From: Strongylocentrotus droebachiensis
Taxonomy: Eukaryota > Echinodermata > Echinoidea > Camarodonta > Strongylocentrotidae
Reading direction: 5' to 3'
DNA length: 64,000 bases
Assembly: GCA_035222895.1 (NCBI GenBank)
Contig: JAVYIG010000037.1
Coordinates: 868,001 to 932,000, forward strand
Each line of letters opens with the position of its first letter. Within the stretch, counting starts at the first letter, position 1. Shown here in pieces: positions 22,301 through 32,805 of this stretch. The translations under genes were made by a program, and so were the position numbers. A model generated the notes under the pieces. It was given only the letters and a program-made list of their open reading frames with translations, did not search any database and was not told the origin of the DNA.

Positions 22301-25300
22301 AATAATAATAATAACTAGACTTGAATTCGTCACTGACGAATTAGGTGATACGTAATTATGCTCATGTGTAACATAATGAAGAACGCATTTTCACGATTTC
22401 ATCTTTCGTTATAAAATACTTCTCCCATTTATGGTCTATCCATGAGTCAAGTTTCAACTGTGTAGGGCAGAGTGAGACAGAGCAATAGAATAAGAGGGAG
22501 GCAAGGCAAGAGAGAGAGAGAGAGAGAGAGAGAGGCAGAGGGTGAAAGAGTAGAGAGAGAGAGAGATGGGGAGAGGATTAAAGAGTAGAGAGAGAGATAT
22601 AGATAGATGCAGAGACGGACCAAAAAAAGGGAGAGGGGCAGAACATGAAACCAAGTAACACATCAATCCATTGCATATTAAGAAACTGAAACATCTTTAA
22701 ATTGTTTCCCACCTCATTCCATATTCTGGACCCTTCAGAACATTCAAAGAAGATAAAAAGATAGGTTTCTACCTCTTTTCTACAAAAGAAACATACATTC
22801 GACTCGGTTAATCCAAAAAGATACAGTTTATCATTACAAATTATGATGTTATGTAAAAGTTTATACTGAAATTTCCTGGTGACCATGATTAAGAGTGGTA
22901 TAGCGCCTCCTTCAGGTATTTGATAGAGATTTGTAGAATCAGGATTTCAGAAAAAGTTGCCTAACACGGAAACTAAGAAAATTCTGACCTGTCGTCTTTA
23001 ATTGAATTTTTCACTATGATGATGTCATAAAAATGATAAATGATGTACGTCATTCTTGTAGATAATTTTATTAGCTACACCGTTTCAAAATTTGGGAGAA
23101 CATAGAGCACAAATAAGCTAAATTGTGCTCAAAGATCAATGTCATGTAGACTCATGATGTGAACGAAATTCACCGTACATAGGCATAACACGCAAATTGA
23201 GAAAATTCTGACATGTGGCCTTTAATTGAATTTTTTTACTCTGATGACATCAATGAAATAAAAAGCAGTGTGTATTTATCTTGTAGGCAATTGCCTCAGC
23301 TACAAAATACCGCAATTTGGAAGAAAATCAGTCAATATTATGAGAAATACACTAAATTGTCCATAAATATAATGACGTCATAATATGCAATTTTGTATTT
23401 TGACTTCCAAGGCCATTATGATGACGTCATGAGTTAATTGAGGGTCAAATGAGACATGAAATCATATCTCCAACTCATAATCTATCCAAGTATGAAAATA
23501 TATTGGGAGTTCCCATCCATTCTGAAGAGTTACAATGCATTTTGTATAGGCATGTTTTTGCCCATGTATTGTGGATAAAGATAACGCAGATCCGCGCGTG
23601 CTGTCAACTTTGACGGACGCTCATTGCGTTTTTAAAAGGTGAACAAGTTATCAAAATGCTTGGAAAAATGTACCAAATGTGATGACAGAAAAAAAATCGG
23701 CGATTCTATGTTACAAAATGCTAGTACGCGCGAAAACGCGCGCGCATGCGCGTGTACGTGATCTTTTTATCAAATGCTCCATATGGCCTGAAACGTATGC
23801 AAAAAAAAATTTGAGATGATTTGGAGCATTTCAATTTTTTTCGCGCACGTACACGCGCGGACGAACGCGCACGTGCGTATTTGCGCACGTTTATTGACCT
23901 GAAATTGACCGGACGGATATTGATCTTAATCATGATAATTATGAAAGAGAAATACTTTTCAGTTATGAAGATATGGTCATAAGTTGATTTTCACAAAGTG
24001 GCGCCTGGATGACGTCACAATTATTTTGACTCTCTGAAAAGTCACGCAGTTCTAAGTTAGACTAAGATCTATCATCATGGCAAGTTTCATGATAATGGCT
24101 TTATTCAGTCTTGAGATATCCTGCGAACAAATTCGAGGAAGAATAAATAAATAAATAAATAAAAATCTTGACGAAATCAATAGGTGATACGTAGACTTCG
24201 TACGTATCACCTAATAATAAATATATATATATTTTCTAAATGGCTTATTCACCGGCTGGTTGAGTCACCGCTAAATATTTTCTCACGAATTAGCCCCCCC
24301 CCCCCCCCCCCCCCCCCCCTCTTGCCGCCGGCTGGATCAACCACTGTGTAAGTCCCCTCCTATGGGAAATTTGATGATCTTAACATGCAAGGGGGACTCG
24401 CACCGCAAAGAAATATATAGACAGTTCAATTGGCTTGACTAAATAAATCAGTAATATCATTCAAAACAAAATTTAATGAAAGTTATATTTCGTCTTCAAT
24501 AATCGTTAAAGGCAATATGAAATTAATAAATATAATATTCATTTATTCAGCCTAATCAATGCTTGACTAAATAAATTTAAATTATAGTTTGCTTTAATTT
24601 AAGTAGTGAATGACTTTAATAGACCTACTAGATAAATTGGCTTGACTAAATAAAGTAATAATCCATTAAACGCGCGCTGATACAATTTTGGAAATGTTTT
24701 TTTTAGAGTAAAAAGTGTCCGTGGATCCGAGTCCCTGGGGACTTGAATCACGATAATACCGATAATACTTTACCGATGAACAGATTCCAAGTAAAGTTTA
24801 CTATAAAGAATCAATTCCGACATTCAAAAATGAAATACTTTTTCTCTTACATTCTCTGCAGCTACATCCAAAGCAGAAAACCTTGCTGAGAAGGTTGCAT
24901 GTATGGTGAAGATCGTGGAGTGAGTAATATTCCCTCTTTTTTCCATATTTACATGTTCTAATTTTTTTTTTCTTTCTCACAAATCTGAAAAAATTAATTC
25001 ACAAAAATAGAAGAAATTGGTTTTAGCGCTTTGATCAAAAATCCATAAACACTCTTGAAGGTTGGGTGTAATTTTTTTTTTGCCACCGTGGTTCCTTTTT
25101 TGGGTCACACAAGGTTGGCAGCTCTGGTTAATGCATTAAAACCCTATAGATCTAAGAACAGTTCGTATGTTTTCATAATGATTTAAAGGTAAAGACCAGT
25201 ATTGGAAATACCCCAATTTCAAAAAATGAAATGGAAGCTTTTATTACCAATCATGTGAAAGAATATGTTTTGACTAATACATGATGATAAAAATTATGCC

Positions 25301-28300
25301 AGGAAACCGCGTACTAATTCGTCCTTGTTTTCACGAAGTGACGGTAGTGAGGAAAATCGTAACGCAAAGTGAATGCAATTTTTTTTCACTACCGTCACTT
25401 CGTGAAAACAGCGACGAATTGATATATTTGGTAAATTAGTTTATCTACATGGTCTGTGAGAGATAAACGCATGTGTCACGCACGTGTGCGTATAGTCCCA
25501 TATACATCTTTCTGTGTACAGTGCTTGTAACTTTACGAAGACTGGGCCATATTTCTTATCATTTTGATGATTCCAGAACCTTGCAGTACACACCAATACT
25601 TATATGCTAGATGATCAACCTTTTCTGATTGATTCCACAACGTTTTTTTCACAATGCAATCGCATGACCATAACTGGTCTTTACCTTTAAAATTAACCGG
25701 TGTGTGAGTGAATGTTGATTGGGTTTGTCTAATTTTTGCTGTCTTATTTGGATAATAACTGATTATGAAGGTGACACATTTGTTTTGAACTAAAGAAGGG
25801 CAGACTATGTAAAAGAATGTGACTTTCCTTAAATTTAAATTTGTGTGGATGTGATAACAATCATTATAGATGGCATATGTGCTGGTGAATACATTTTCAG
25901 ATGGTATAGACATTAAAAGATAATTTCAATTTGTTTTGGCAAAATGTTTTTTAAAAAAACATGAAAAAGCATGTGCACCCCTTCAGTTTTTCAGCAAGAC
26001 TTAACAAATACATAAACGTGTGTCTGATTAAGTAAAATGGCAATTAATTTTTATTTGTAATTTAACGACAGTTATGCAAGATAATACAAAAAAAGAAATG
26101 GATATTATTTTTTATTTCAATAAATAAACAACTGATATGCAAGACTAGCTAAACACCTATATTCGACGTTCTTAAAATATTTAAGTTAATTATTTCATTG
26201 TGTTACTTTTAATTTACTGATTTAATTCTTATAAACGCCTGATCTGCTAGACTGCGTAAAAAGTAGTTTCAATTTTGATTATATAAAACGACATTTCTAT
26301 TCCTTAAACTTTTAAAACAACTGATATGAAAGACAAGTGGACGCACTCTTTCGAGAAAAGCCCTGATTTATTCCCCAAAGTACTGATTTTGGGCCTTATG
26401 ATTACTGATTTTCTGGGCTGGAGGTTGACAGCTCTGCCCAAACCCCAACCTAAACAAGGAAAACTAACTAACAATATTTCCCTAGAGCAACTTTTTTAAT
26501 ATTTTTGATAAAAGAAACACACTTTGCCGTCCTTTATGCATTCCTTAACCCACATGATAAAGTAGAAGGGTAGGGTAAAGGTGGAAAGTAGAAAAGGAGC
26601 ACTCAATAACATCCACAGGCCTAATAGGACTTAAAAGGTTTTAAATCACCCTTTTTTTGAGCAAATTTAAACGCACAGGCCAAGGATAGAATATTCAGAA
26701 TCTCCATGTAGACATACATGTAAGATTGATCATGTTATTAAGGGGACTTTCTCTACAGTATTTAGGATCGTATTACTTTAAAGTAAGTTTGTTACTAGGC
26801 GAGTGAGCGTAGCAACCGAGCACCAAAAAAAAAACCTCACATGCTTCTACGGCAATGTAATCAATTTTAATCAAGTCTACATTTACACACACAGAAAAAT
26901 CACAGCCTACCGGTACTTCAAAATTATGATGTGATTGAGCATCTACCAGCATCAGTAGTTAGAGCCAGAAAATGTTCATGTTGATATGCAGAAAGTTTGC
27001 ATGTTAGAACACTAAGAACGATGATTAATATATACTAACGTTTTATTTACCCAGGGTAGCCACTTCATTTATAAAACTGCTCTCCCAGCGGGCCCTGCAT
27101 AACATAACATGTTACTATTACCCTTCTCCAATCTAATATGCTGAGCGCCTAGCTAGAAGGCAGAAGGTGCTATTGTTATAAGTCTTTGGTATGACTCGGC
27201 CGGGGATCAAACCCACGACCTCCCGTTCATGAGGCGGACGCTCTAACCATTGAGCCACCATGCCCGGTAAAATTATTATAATTGTTGTAGTGCAAACAAA
27301 ATACATGTACGTCCAATTTTTTGTTTTTTTTTGTTTTTGAGGTGGCCTTTGGCAGGGGCGGGTTGAGAATTGAATTGTATTGTTACCATTAACCCTTCAA
27401 TCATCACCACATGAATAATAATGATTCTGAATCTGTGTGTTTTCTCATTTCTATCTTCAGCACTTTGGATATTCAAGTTACCGTAGAAGAGAGCAAGAAG
27501 ATAATGGAGATTACAGGTGAGTTTGCCCTTAATCCTTAAAGGTAGGTAGGACAATAAACTGAATACATATGAAGGTTTTTCGTTTTTAACAATTTTGAAT
27601 AAACAAACAATTGTACTGTTAAAACACACCATATACATGTAAATTACAATGGCTGCGGTGATGTACACCACCGAATTCAGGATTAAAAGAAAGAATAGAT
27701 TAAGAGAGTGATACATGAATAAATGAATAACATTACGAGCCAGGTTTCTTTCATGCATAAAACTTTTGTATATCAGCTGGTAAATTTTGTTTACCTTGGT
27801 ACCTATATGTGATTTGTGTTATTTGCTATCGTGGACTATTAAACACGCTTATTTTATCATGATTGCCCCAACTCATTTTTGCCCTATACCAAAGATATTA
27901 AAGGTTATTTTCATTGTCTTCGTTGTAAATGTATTACTAGTACTATCTCCCGACTCTTCACGTTTACTCATTATTCCGGTCTCTTCTGCAGTCTCCCTTC
28001 TTTATCAACTCACCCCCCCCCCTCCCCCTCTCTCTCTCTCTCTCTCTCTCTATCTCTATCTCCATCTCTCCTTCCCTTCTTCTCTTATGCGATTATTACA
28101 ATTCTATTTTAATACAACTTGAATGTGGCAGTATATTTTATGCCACACAATTAAAGTCAATGAGAATATTGGAAAACACAAACAGAAATGAATGAGGCAT
28201 TACAGGTTCTCTCCACTTTGATGTGTCAAATTACAAACCCCACCCCTCTAAACAAAATAAATATTAGGTGACGTATGTGTGGTATATTAGTCATCCACTT

Positions 28301-28800
28301 ATCATGACTTTGGACGTTATTTTGATAAAACCCATTGAATATGTTTCGATTGGATAGGTCGCTTCCCTGTCTGTGCCATACTTAAAAATGATGACCCCAT
28401 GTTAATGGATAAAGCCATAGAGACCTTAAAGGGGAGCGGGATGACTGATCACTACGTAGTACCTTGGCCTAGTAAAACTCGCACAGATGTGGATAAGCTT
28501 GAGTGGCTTCGCCTTCTACATAAATGCCTCCCAGAAGCTGACAGAATGTTAGCAGCTAAAGATCTAAAGAAGACATCCACGGATCCAAGATGTGAGTCGC
28601 TTCTTGAGAAGACCAAGAAAGATTTGGAAGAAGCAAATCTGGAAAAGAGGTCACTGCAACAAAAAATTAAGGAGCTTGAACAGGAATTTCAAGAATTCTT
28701 AGCAAGTCCTGAGGGGAACGATAAGGCTCTGGAGAACTGGAAGCAGAGAACCCAGCGTCGACTAGAAAGTGAGATACGATCTGCAGAGCAGGAGCAGTAA
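16117..28800 (+). CDS. Four-exon gene, novel coiled-coil protein (about 275 aa)
   Basis: Four segments join with matching phases: 16117-16387 (ends phase 1), 24862-24919, 27461-27516 and 28358-28800. Three of the four boundaries have strong consensus signals: CTGCAG acceptor and GTGAGT donor for exon 2, TTCAG and GTGAGT for exon 3, GATAG for exon 4. The joined frame is open for 276 codons including the stop. The N-terminal part (1-90) mixes hydrophobic helices (VFINAMIDALYVKEL). The middle has VCAILKNDDPML and YVVPWPSKTRTDVDKLEWL. The last 80 residues are Lys/Glu-rich and look like a coiled coil (LLEKTKKDLEEANLEKRSLQ). I do not recognise the family. Nothing suggests a signal peptide or membrane span, so a cytosolic or nuclear protein is likely. 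The first intron, about 8.5 kb, is full of repeats. Confidence 0.65.
16501..17498. other. Intronic sequence, no gene seen
   Basis: Part of the first intron of the coiled-coil gene. It has a G run near 16914, a short (GA)n near 17173 and no supported coding segment. Confidence 0.5.
17499..17951. mobile_element. Foldback element, arms about 180 bp
   Basis: The left arm (GTGACATAGCTTCTTCTCCC onward, to about 17680) is inverted at 17776-17951, which ends GGGGAGAAGAAGATTATTAT then GTCATA. Shared inner motif: ACCAGAATCTTCTTTGTAAA and its inverse. Non-coding. Confidence 0.75.
18000..18330. repeat. G-run-rich repeat with hAT-like right end
   Basis: Contains three long G runs (near 18018, 18200 and 18280), a third copy of the GGTTTTAGGCAT / ATTACGGTCAG unit at about 18120, and a right end GTGGATCTGCGCCTG resembling the ends at 5878 and 31831. 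No matching left end was found. Confidence 0.5.
18600..19440. repeat. CGACGAAGTCGGAGGGGATA repeat and flank
   Basis: Starts with TCCTCGCCGACGAAGTCGGA, containing a short palindrome, then a run of CGTCCGTCCG. GATCGATAACTT recurs within it (18692 and 18849) and TTATTCTTTGTTT recurs three times (18890-19000). This is an interspersed repeat, not a gene. Confidence 0.5.
19441..19790. repeat. hAT-like left end with C run and purine-rich body
   Basis: Starts CAGTGGCGGATCCAGGGG, then a C run and about 200 bp of A/G-rich sequence that generates spurious Lys/Glu-rich ORFs, then G runs near 19720 and 19756. I could not find the right end or a target duplication. Confidence 0.5.
19800..20257. other. Intronic, no gene recognised
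   Basis: A 64-codon plus ORF at 19967-20161 has no motif or splice context. A segment with AAATAAACTCTCTTTCTCTC near 20210 recurs at about 20390 and 21010, so it is repetitive. Confidence 0.4.
20258..20478. repeat. Foldback element
   Basis: The left arm (TCTGAGGCCTTTTGGTGCTC through ATTTCAAGGG) is inverted in the right arm at 20410-20478 (ATTTAAATTGTGCTGCCCCT through GAGCCCTCAGA). Arms are about 70 bp. Confidence 0.65.
20600..20793 (+). repeat. Direct repeat pair, GATGAATCCTTCACTGAATA
   Basis: A block of about 33 bp beginning GATGAATCCTTCACTGAATA and ending TTGCTATA occurs near 20601-20633 and again at 20761-20793, 160 bp apart. It lies in the first intron of the coiled-coil gene. From 20900 to 22300 I see T/C-rich stretches, a C run near 21389 and no gene. 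Confidence 0.7.
22500..22612. repeat. (GA)n tract
   Basis: GA-rich microsatellite, purest at 22511-22533. It produces spurious Ser/Leu-rich minus-strand ORFs. Confidence 0.85.
22640..22886 (-). mobile_element. Non-LTR retrotransposon fragment, zf-RVT-like end
   Basis: The minus frame encodes TRKFQYKLLHNIIICNDKLY followed by FGLTESNVCFFCRKEVETYL and FECSEGSRIWNEV. This order (QYKLLHNII, LYxFG, CxFC, ExxxHLF-like, WxE) is typical of the zinc-binding region after the reverse transcriptase of LINEs. It is truncated at both ends and inactive. Confidence 0.7.
23727..23892. repeat. Inverted CG-rich alternating purine-pyrimidine patches
   Basis: ACGCGCGCGCATGCGCGTGT near 23734 and CGCGCACGTACACGCGCGGA near 23840 alternate purine and pyrimidine and are roughly inverted to each other. 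They stand out from the AT-rich surroundings and could favour Z-form DNA or a hairpin. Confidence 0.45.
24238..24342. repeat. Partial hAT-like element, long C run
   Basis: GCTAAATATTTTCTCACGAA, a C run of more than 20 bases, then GCCGCCGGCTGGATCAACCA. It matches the right half of the complete element at 31598-31831. Confidence 0.6.
24343..24861. other. Intron end, short direct repeats
   Basis: GCTTGACTAAATAAA occurs three times (about 24433, 24563 and 24641). A pyrimidine-rich acceptor for exon 2 lies at 24840-24861. No other coding signal. Confidence 0.5.
24862..24919 (+). CDS. Exon 2 of the novel coiled-coil gene
   Basis: A 58-bp exon encoding TSKAENLAEKVACMVKIV. The acceptor TTCTCTGCAG and donor GA|GTGAGT are both near consensus. 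It enters in phase 1 and leaves in phase 2; read in the other two frames it hits a stop. Confidence 0.6.
25313..25422. repeat. Compact hairpin-forming inverted repeat
   Basis: AATTCGTCCTTGTTTTCACG, with AAGTGACGGTAGTGA following, is inverted as TCACTACCGTCACTTCGTGA and AAACAGCGACGAATT. Arms are about 36 bp with a 30-bp loop, in intron 2 of the coiled-coil gene. Confidence 0.75.
25423..27059. other. Intron 2, no gene recognised
   Basis: AT-rich. A 126-codon minus ORF at 25533-25913 has no motif, no splice context and a composition like its surroundings. CGAGTGAGCGTAGCAACCGA near 26799 resembles the GAGCGAGCGAAGCGAGCGAG-type motif seen at 7817. Confidence 0.4.
27060..27268 (-). mobile_element. 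tRNA-derived SINE, minus orientation
   Basis: On the minus strand the head reads TGGTGGCTCAATGGTTAGAG (A box region) and GGGTTTGATCCC (B box), then GAGTCATACCAAAGAC and a body reaching about 27060. The head matches the SINE at 12.5 kb. It lies 190 bp before exon 3 of the coiled-coil gene. Confidence 0.75.
27461..27516 (+). CDS. Exon 3 of the novel coiled-coil gene
   Basis: A 56-bp exon encoding TLDIQVTVEESKKIMEIT, entered in phase 2 and left in phase 1. Acceptor CTATCTTCAG and donor CAG|GTGAGT are consensus-like. Confidence 0.6.
27517..28357. other. Intron 3 with CT microsatellite
   Basis: Holds a C run and (CT)n at 28011-28075, which creates a Ser/Leu-rich ORF. No other feature. Confidence 0.6.
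28358..28800 (+). CDS. Exon 4 (terminal) of the novel coiled-coil gene
   Basis: Entered in phase 1 after GATTGGATAG. Encodes about 147 residues, ending RRLESEIRSAEQEQ and TAA. The second half is strongly charged with heptad-like spacing (LEKTKKDLEEANLEKRSLQQ and KIKELEQEFQEFL), so a coiled coil is expected. The ORF and its composition are the best evidence that this gene is real. A possible internal donor at 28769 (GAAA|GTGAGA) could lead to an alternative last exon at 30390. Confidence 0.7.
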
Positions 28801-30389
28801 GCAGGTACACCTTAAACAGATGTAGAGTTCCATTCCCGGGATGGCTCCGGTAAAACAAGTTCAGGGTGGTAAGACTTTTTTGTCCAACATCATTTTTCTT
28901 TTCAACTCTTTTTTTATTTTACATTGTACAATATAACTCCCATCCCATCATTGGCTACTTTTCAGATATACTTTATAATATGAAGCTTTTCAAGTCCAAT
29001 ATGTTCTATTGCTCCCAACCCCAAGTTTGGAAATACATGTACTTAATATCTGTTTCATGACTAAATTGTTGTTTCATGATTTTTGCCCTACGTCTATGTC
29101 TTACGCACATTTTAATACAATTTTGTTCAAAATCACATGAACCTGTAAGGTGTTATATAACAATTAGTATGTGCATGTCATCAACAAGTGCTTAAATTGC
29201 ATCTTCATGTACAAGCAGAAATGTGAATACAGGTTGTATTTCTTCATAAGTGGGAAATATGTTTATGTTTCTCAAAGTAACTTGATGTATTCTAGAACAA
29301 AAGAATACATTAGAAATAAAACAGTAAAACAAGATATACAAACAATAAAAAACATAAGGATATATAGTGATGTAATTTGCGTATTCATAATTTATGCAAA
29401 TTAACCTTTGCATTTTCAAATATACAAATAATGAATCTCCATGAATTTGAAATGAAGGAAACATTTATTCAGTACATTTTTGAAGACTGTTCACAATTCT
29501 AGGGACAAATATGTGGAGTTTTCTGTAAAATGCATAAAACTAGCATTTTGCATAATTAATTAGGCTTTAACAACAACAATTTTCATAATAGGACAAAACT
29601 AATTATACCATCTCGTCCCCTACGTGAATATCTACAAAAAAGCAAATTTTTTAGTTCATCGGACATTCAATGGCCGATATCATTGCCCCCCCCCCCCCCC
29701 CCCAGTCAGGGAGGTGCTCAAAATAGCCCAGTACAGTAAGGGTTAAGAAGAATATGATTCCCGTAATAAAGACCACCACTTTAACACGCTATTTGCTGTT
29801 ACATTTTCTGGACAATACAGTTCATGTGCATGATTTGTTTAGAGTGTGATCTATAGTATTTTATAAAGCAAGTCTGTTTCCCACTTTCAAACTATTGATA
29901 GAAAAATTGAGGTGATGTAATGCAGATAAAATAGATTATATCCCGCATACTAAGAATCTTGCCATCTGATTGGTCTAAACGAGGTCACATGATTAATGAT
30001 AGATAAGTACTATCTCCCTGCGATAGGACTTTTGTACAGTAATCTTTTGCTGCTGCCCCACTTGCCCATTGAATAAGCATACAGCGCATAGCAAAGTAGG
30101 TTACGCGAAATGTCAATGACAATGTCAAATAAACACGCATCGACTGTATTACATGTATGCGTGTTGTGCTTTGTAAAATCTAGCTGAAGCTAAACTGTCT
30201 GCAGAATCAGTTCTTTTAATTATGTAAAATTCACTTTAAATAGACCTTATTGCCGATGTGGGATATAAAACAATTATTAACCTCATTTACTCGGGCAATA
30301 GATACAAACTATCATCGCCTCGGTGATAGTTTGTACCATTACCCTCATAGTCGATTAATATTTGCTTAATATGTACTCTTTTCATACAG
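28801..30389 (+). other. Probable 3' UTR and flank of the coiled-coil gene
   Basis: No coding signal. AATAAA occurs at about 29315. A long C run lies at 29685-29703. Poly(A) site choice cannot be settled from sequence. Confidence 0.4.
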
Positions 30390-30430
30390 GAGACATGACT
30401 TCCAAGAGCCAGGAGGACTTTGCAGATTGA
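30390..30430 (+). CDS. Possible alternative last exon of the coiled-coil gene
   Basis: After the acceptor TTTTCATACAG, a phase-1 entry from the internal donor at 28769 gives RDMTSKSQEDFAD then TGA. Phase and both splice sites fit, and the tail has a similar acidic, polar character to the exon 4 ending. It could equally be a 3' UTR exon or chance. Confidence 0.3.
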
Positions 30431-30529
30431 AGTAAGATTCAACATCCTGACCAATCACCGGAGCCGGGTAGTGAGCCGTTTTTTGTTTGTTTTTTGGGTC
30501 CTCGAAAATTCAAAAATTTGCACCCCCCC

Positions 30530-30622
30530 CCCCAAAGGTAAAAATCACGTTTTTTACATGATTTTTTTTCTCAAGGGGGGGGGGGGGGTCCGGGCCCCCT
30601 GGGCCCTGGATCCGCCACTGAG
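30530..30622. repeat. hAT-like right end with G/C runs
   Basis: C run near 30522, G run near 30576 and the end CCCTGGATCCGCCACTG, which is inverted relative to the left end at 19441. No matching left end or target duplication was found. Confidence 0.5.
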
Positions 30623-31068
30623 GCCAATTGATGTTACACATTAAAGATATGGAAGACTAGACTAAGACACTTCAAGTCGTTTTGGTGCAATGCCATTCAT
30701 TTTGTACCAAGCTCGTCTGGTCTCCGTCCTTATTGTCTTTCTTCGAAAATTTGTTTAACCTGATGCGACGCAAAGACCAGGTGGAATGGCACAAACCCTA
30801 TATTTGAAAGCATATGACAAAAAAAGCCATTAATGATATTTAAATCCCAAATAATTGGAAGTATGACAATAATATAGCTGAAGAGTTCGGACCAAACTAC
30901 CATGCCATGTGCGTGTGTGTAATTCCGTTTACGTATGTGGGTCGAGCATTTGACCAAGTCAATTTCTTCTCATTTTGGTGATCCCATAAACCAACAGTGT
31001 ACAGCATGATTGCTCATGTAAAATACAATCAGCTCCCTATTTTTCCAGATAGTTGCATTTATTTTTGT

Positions 31069-31488
31069 TTGAACTGAATTTGTATTCAGTTGCCAAGATA
31101 TTTAGAATAAAATAGTTATGTATATGAAAACAACAACAACAAAAAAGGAAAAAAGTTAACGTTAAGGTGTAACAGGTTCCTCTAAGAACATTTCACATAA
31201 AACCTTGTATACTGTGGTGAAAGCATTCCAGGTACCCTTCCATTATGACATTGCATTGCTGTATATTATTTGTTACATGTTTTCCTAAGATACATTTGGT
31301 GTTAAAGTTAATAATGCTTTTTTTTACCGGTATTGATTGTGGTTATTTCTTATGTTATCTTCTTATATTTTGTGTATTTAATCCTAAGTCTTTGTGTTGG
31401 GGGGGGGGGGGGGATAACCAAGATCTTATTTATGTTTGAACTGAATTTTTATTCAGTTCCCAAGATATTTAGAATAAAATAGTTATGT
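31069..31488 (+). repeat. Direct repeat pair with AATAAA
   Basis: A block of about 55 bp starting TTTGAACTGAATTTGTATTC and containing AGATATTTAGAATAAAATAG occurs at 31069-31123 and 31434-31488, 365 bp apart. A G run lies between them near 31399. Confidence 0.75.
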
Positions 31489-31597
31489 AAAATGGGAAAA
31501 TATGAAAAAGTTACAAAAATGACCTGGATGTACACATGGTAGACGTAGGCCTATGTCAATATGGCAAAACATATATGTATATACAAGTTGTCTCATG

Positions 31598-31831
31598 CAG
31601 TGGCTGATCCAGGGAGGGGGAAAAAAACAGGTAAAAACATTTTACCTTTATTTGGTGACAGGCCCCCTCCCCTGGGCCTCAAGGGGAGGGGTGCAAATTT
31701 TTCAAATGTTTGGGGCCCCCCCCCCCCCCTCCCGCTTATTCACCGATTAGCTGTTTCGCCGCTAAATATTTTCTCACGAATTGGGCCCCCTCTTTGGCCC
31801 CCTCCCCTGCCGCCGGCTGGATCTGCCCCTG
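31598..31831. mobile_element. hAT-like miniature element
   Basis: Starts CAGTGGCTGATCCAGG and ends GGCTGGATCTGCCCCTG. Flanks are GTCTCATG and ATCTCATG, an octamer with one mismatch. The right half (GCTAAATATTTTCTCACGAA, then GCCGCCGGCTGG) is also present at 24238-24342. Confidence 0.75.
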
Positions 31832-31839
31832 ATCTCATG

Positions 31840-32540
31840 AGCAGGAAAACAAATTGATTGCCCGTACAAAGATGTGGTCATACTCCGGGAATGCACATAT
31901 AGACTATGCAATGAACTTTCTTAATGTTTTAGCTTGTTAATAACACATACTGAATAGAGGCTTGTTACGTTATCGTTAATGCTTTGTATATTATGCTCAA
32001 CGAATTAAAGGATGTTAACATATTTACTCGCGTGTACAGTATGAATGCGTGCCTTTATGCAAAATACCATATGGGCTAAGTTGGCATACCAAATCAAGCA
32101 ACTCTTTGTTTGTGTATTCTTAATTTGTCCATGCGTGTTATGCTGTATAGCACTTGATAAATCTAGTTGATCCTTAATATTATATTTCACATTGTGAGTC
32201 AAATGCAAATTTAATTATGTATATTATAATGGTGGGGGGATTTATTGACATGATATTCTGAAAATGATCTAATAAGTGAAGCTGACATAACTTTTGATTC
32301 CATCTCGAGCATAATAAGTTATAACTACAATTCTTTGTCCTCCTCAATTTATCACTGATATATATTTCTCTACTAGATCGCTCATCAGCTTAATACAATT
32401 TTACATGCAAAAGAATCATAGAATTGTCACCAAGAAAAATGCTTAATAAATAATGGTAATATACGTCTGTCATTGATATCTCTCTCATGTGTAAAGTTTT
32501 TGTTTTAAATTCAATCAAAAGGTGAGGGGAGGGTATACCG
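31840..32540. other. No feature recognised
   Basis: AT-rich intergenic sequence without coding or repeat signals that I can support. Confidence 0.4.
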
Positions 32541-32805
32541 GTATACAAATGATGCACAGGTTTGAGTGCGTCGGTAGGGATTGTGTGCACAAGGTACCTT
32601 TGAATGGTTTTAGACCAAATTCAAAGGTACCGCGTGCACACAATTCCACCGACCCACGAATTAAACCTGTGCATCATCTGTTTTATAAGATGGGGCCCCA
32701 AAAATTGTCAAAAATACAAAATTTTGTTATTTTACAGATTTACCGGATGCATGGCAAAATCATGCGTCCGGTATTTTTTTTTACCGGACGCATGATTTTT
32801 AACTT
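32541..32805. repeat. Two adjacent foldbacks
   Basis: CAAATGATGCACAGGTTTGA through AAGGTACCTTTGAAT is inverted at 32617-32680. A second hairpin follows at 32741-32800: ACCGGATGCATGG...ATGCGTCCGGTA then TACCGGACGCATGATTTTT. Both are short and non-coding. Confidence 0.65.

Larger units (their letters stand above)
22317..24215. repeat. Composite repeat with ACGAATTAGGTGATACG ends
   Basis: A GACGAATTAGGTGATACGT motif at 22335 is matched at the far end by a hairpin, GGTGATACGTAGACTTCGTA followed by CGTATCACC (24183-24211). Inside are two related blocks containing AAAATTCTGACCTG / AAAATTCTGACATG near 22978 and 23207, GACGTCAT motifs, a Z-DNA-like CG-rich patch at 23727-23892 and an (AAAT)n tract at 24145. 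It looks like an interspersed element of unknown class; the outer limits are tentative. Confidence 0.4.

Noticed and set aside
25533-25913. 126-codon minus-strand ORF
   Set aside because: AT-rich, no recognised motif, no splice sites; a chance frame in an intron.
27276-27758. 160-codon minus-strand ORF
   Set aside because: It overlaps exon 3 of the plus-strand gene antisense and has an AT-driven hydrophobic composition.
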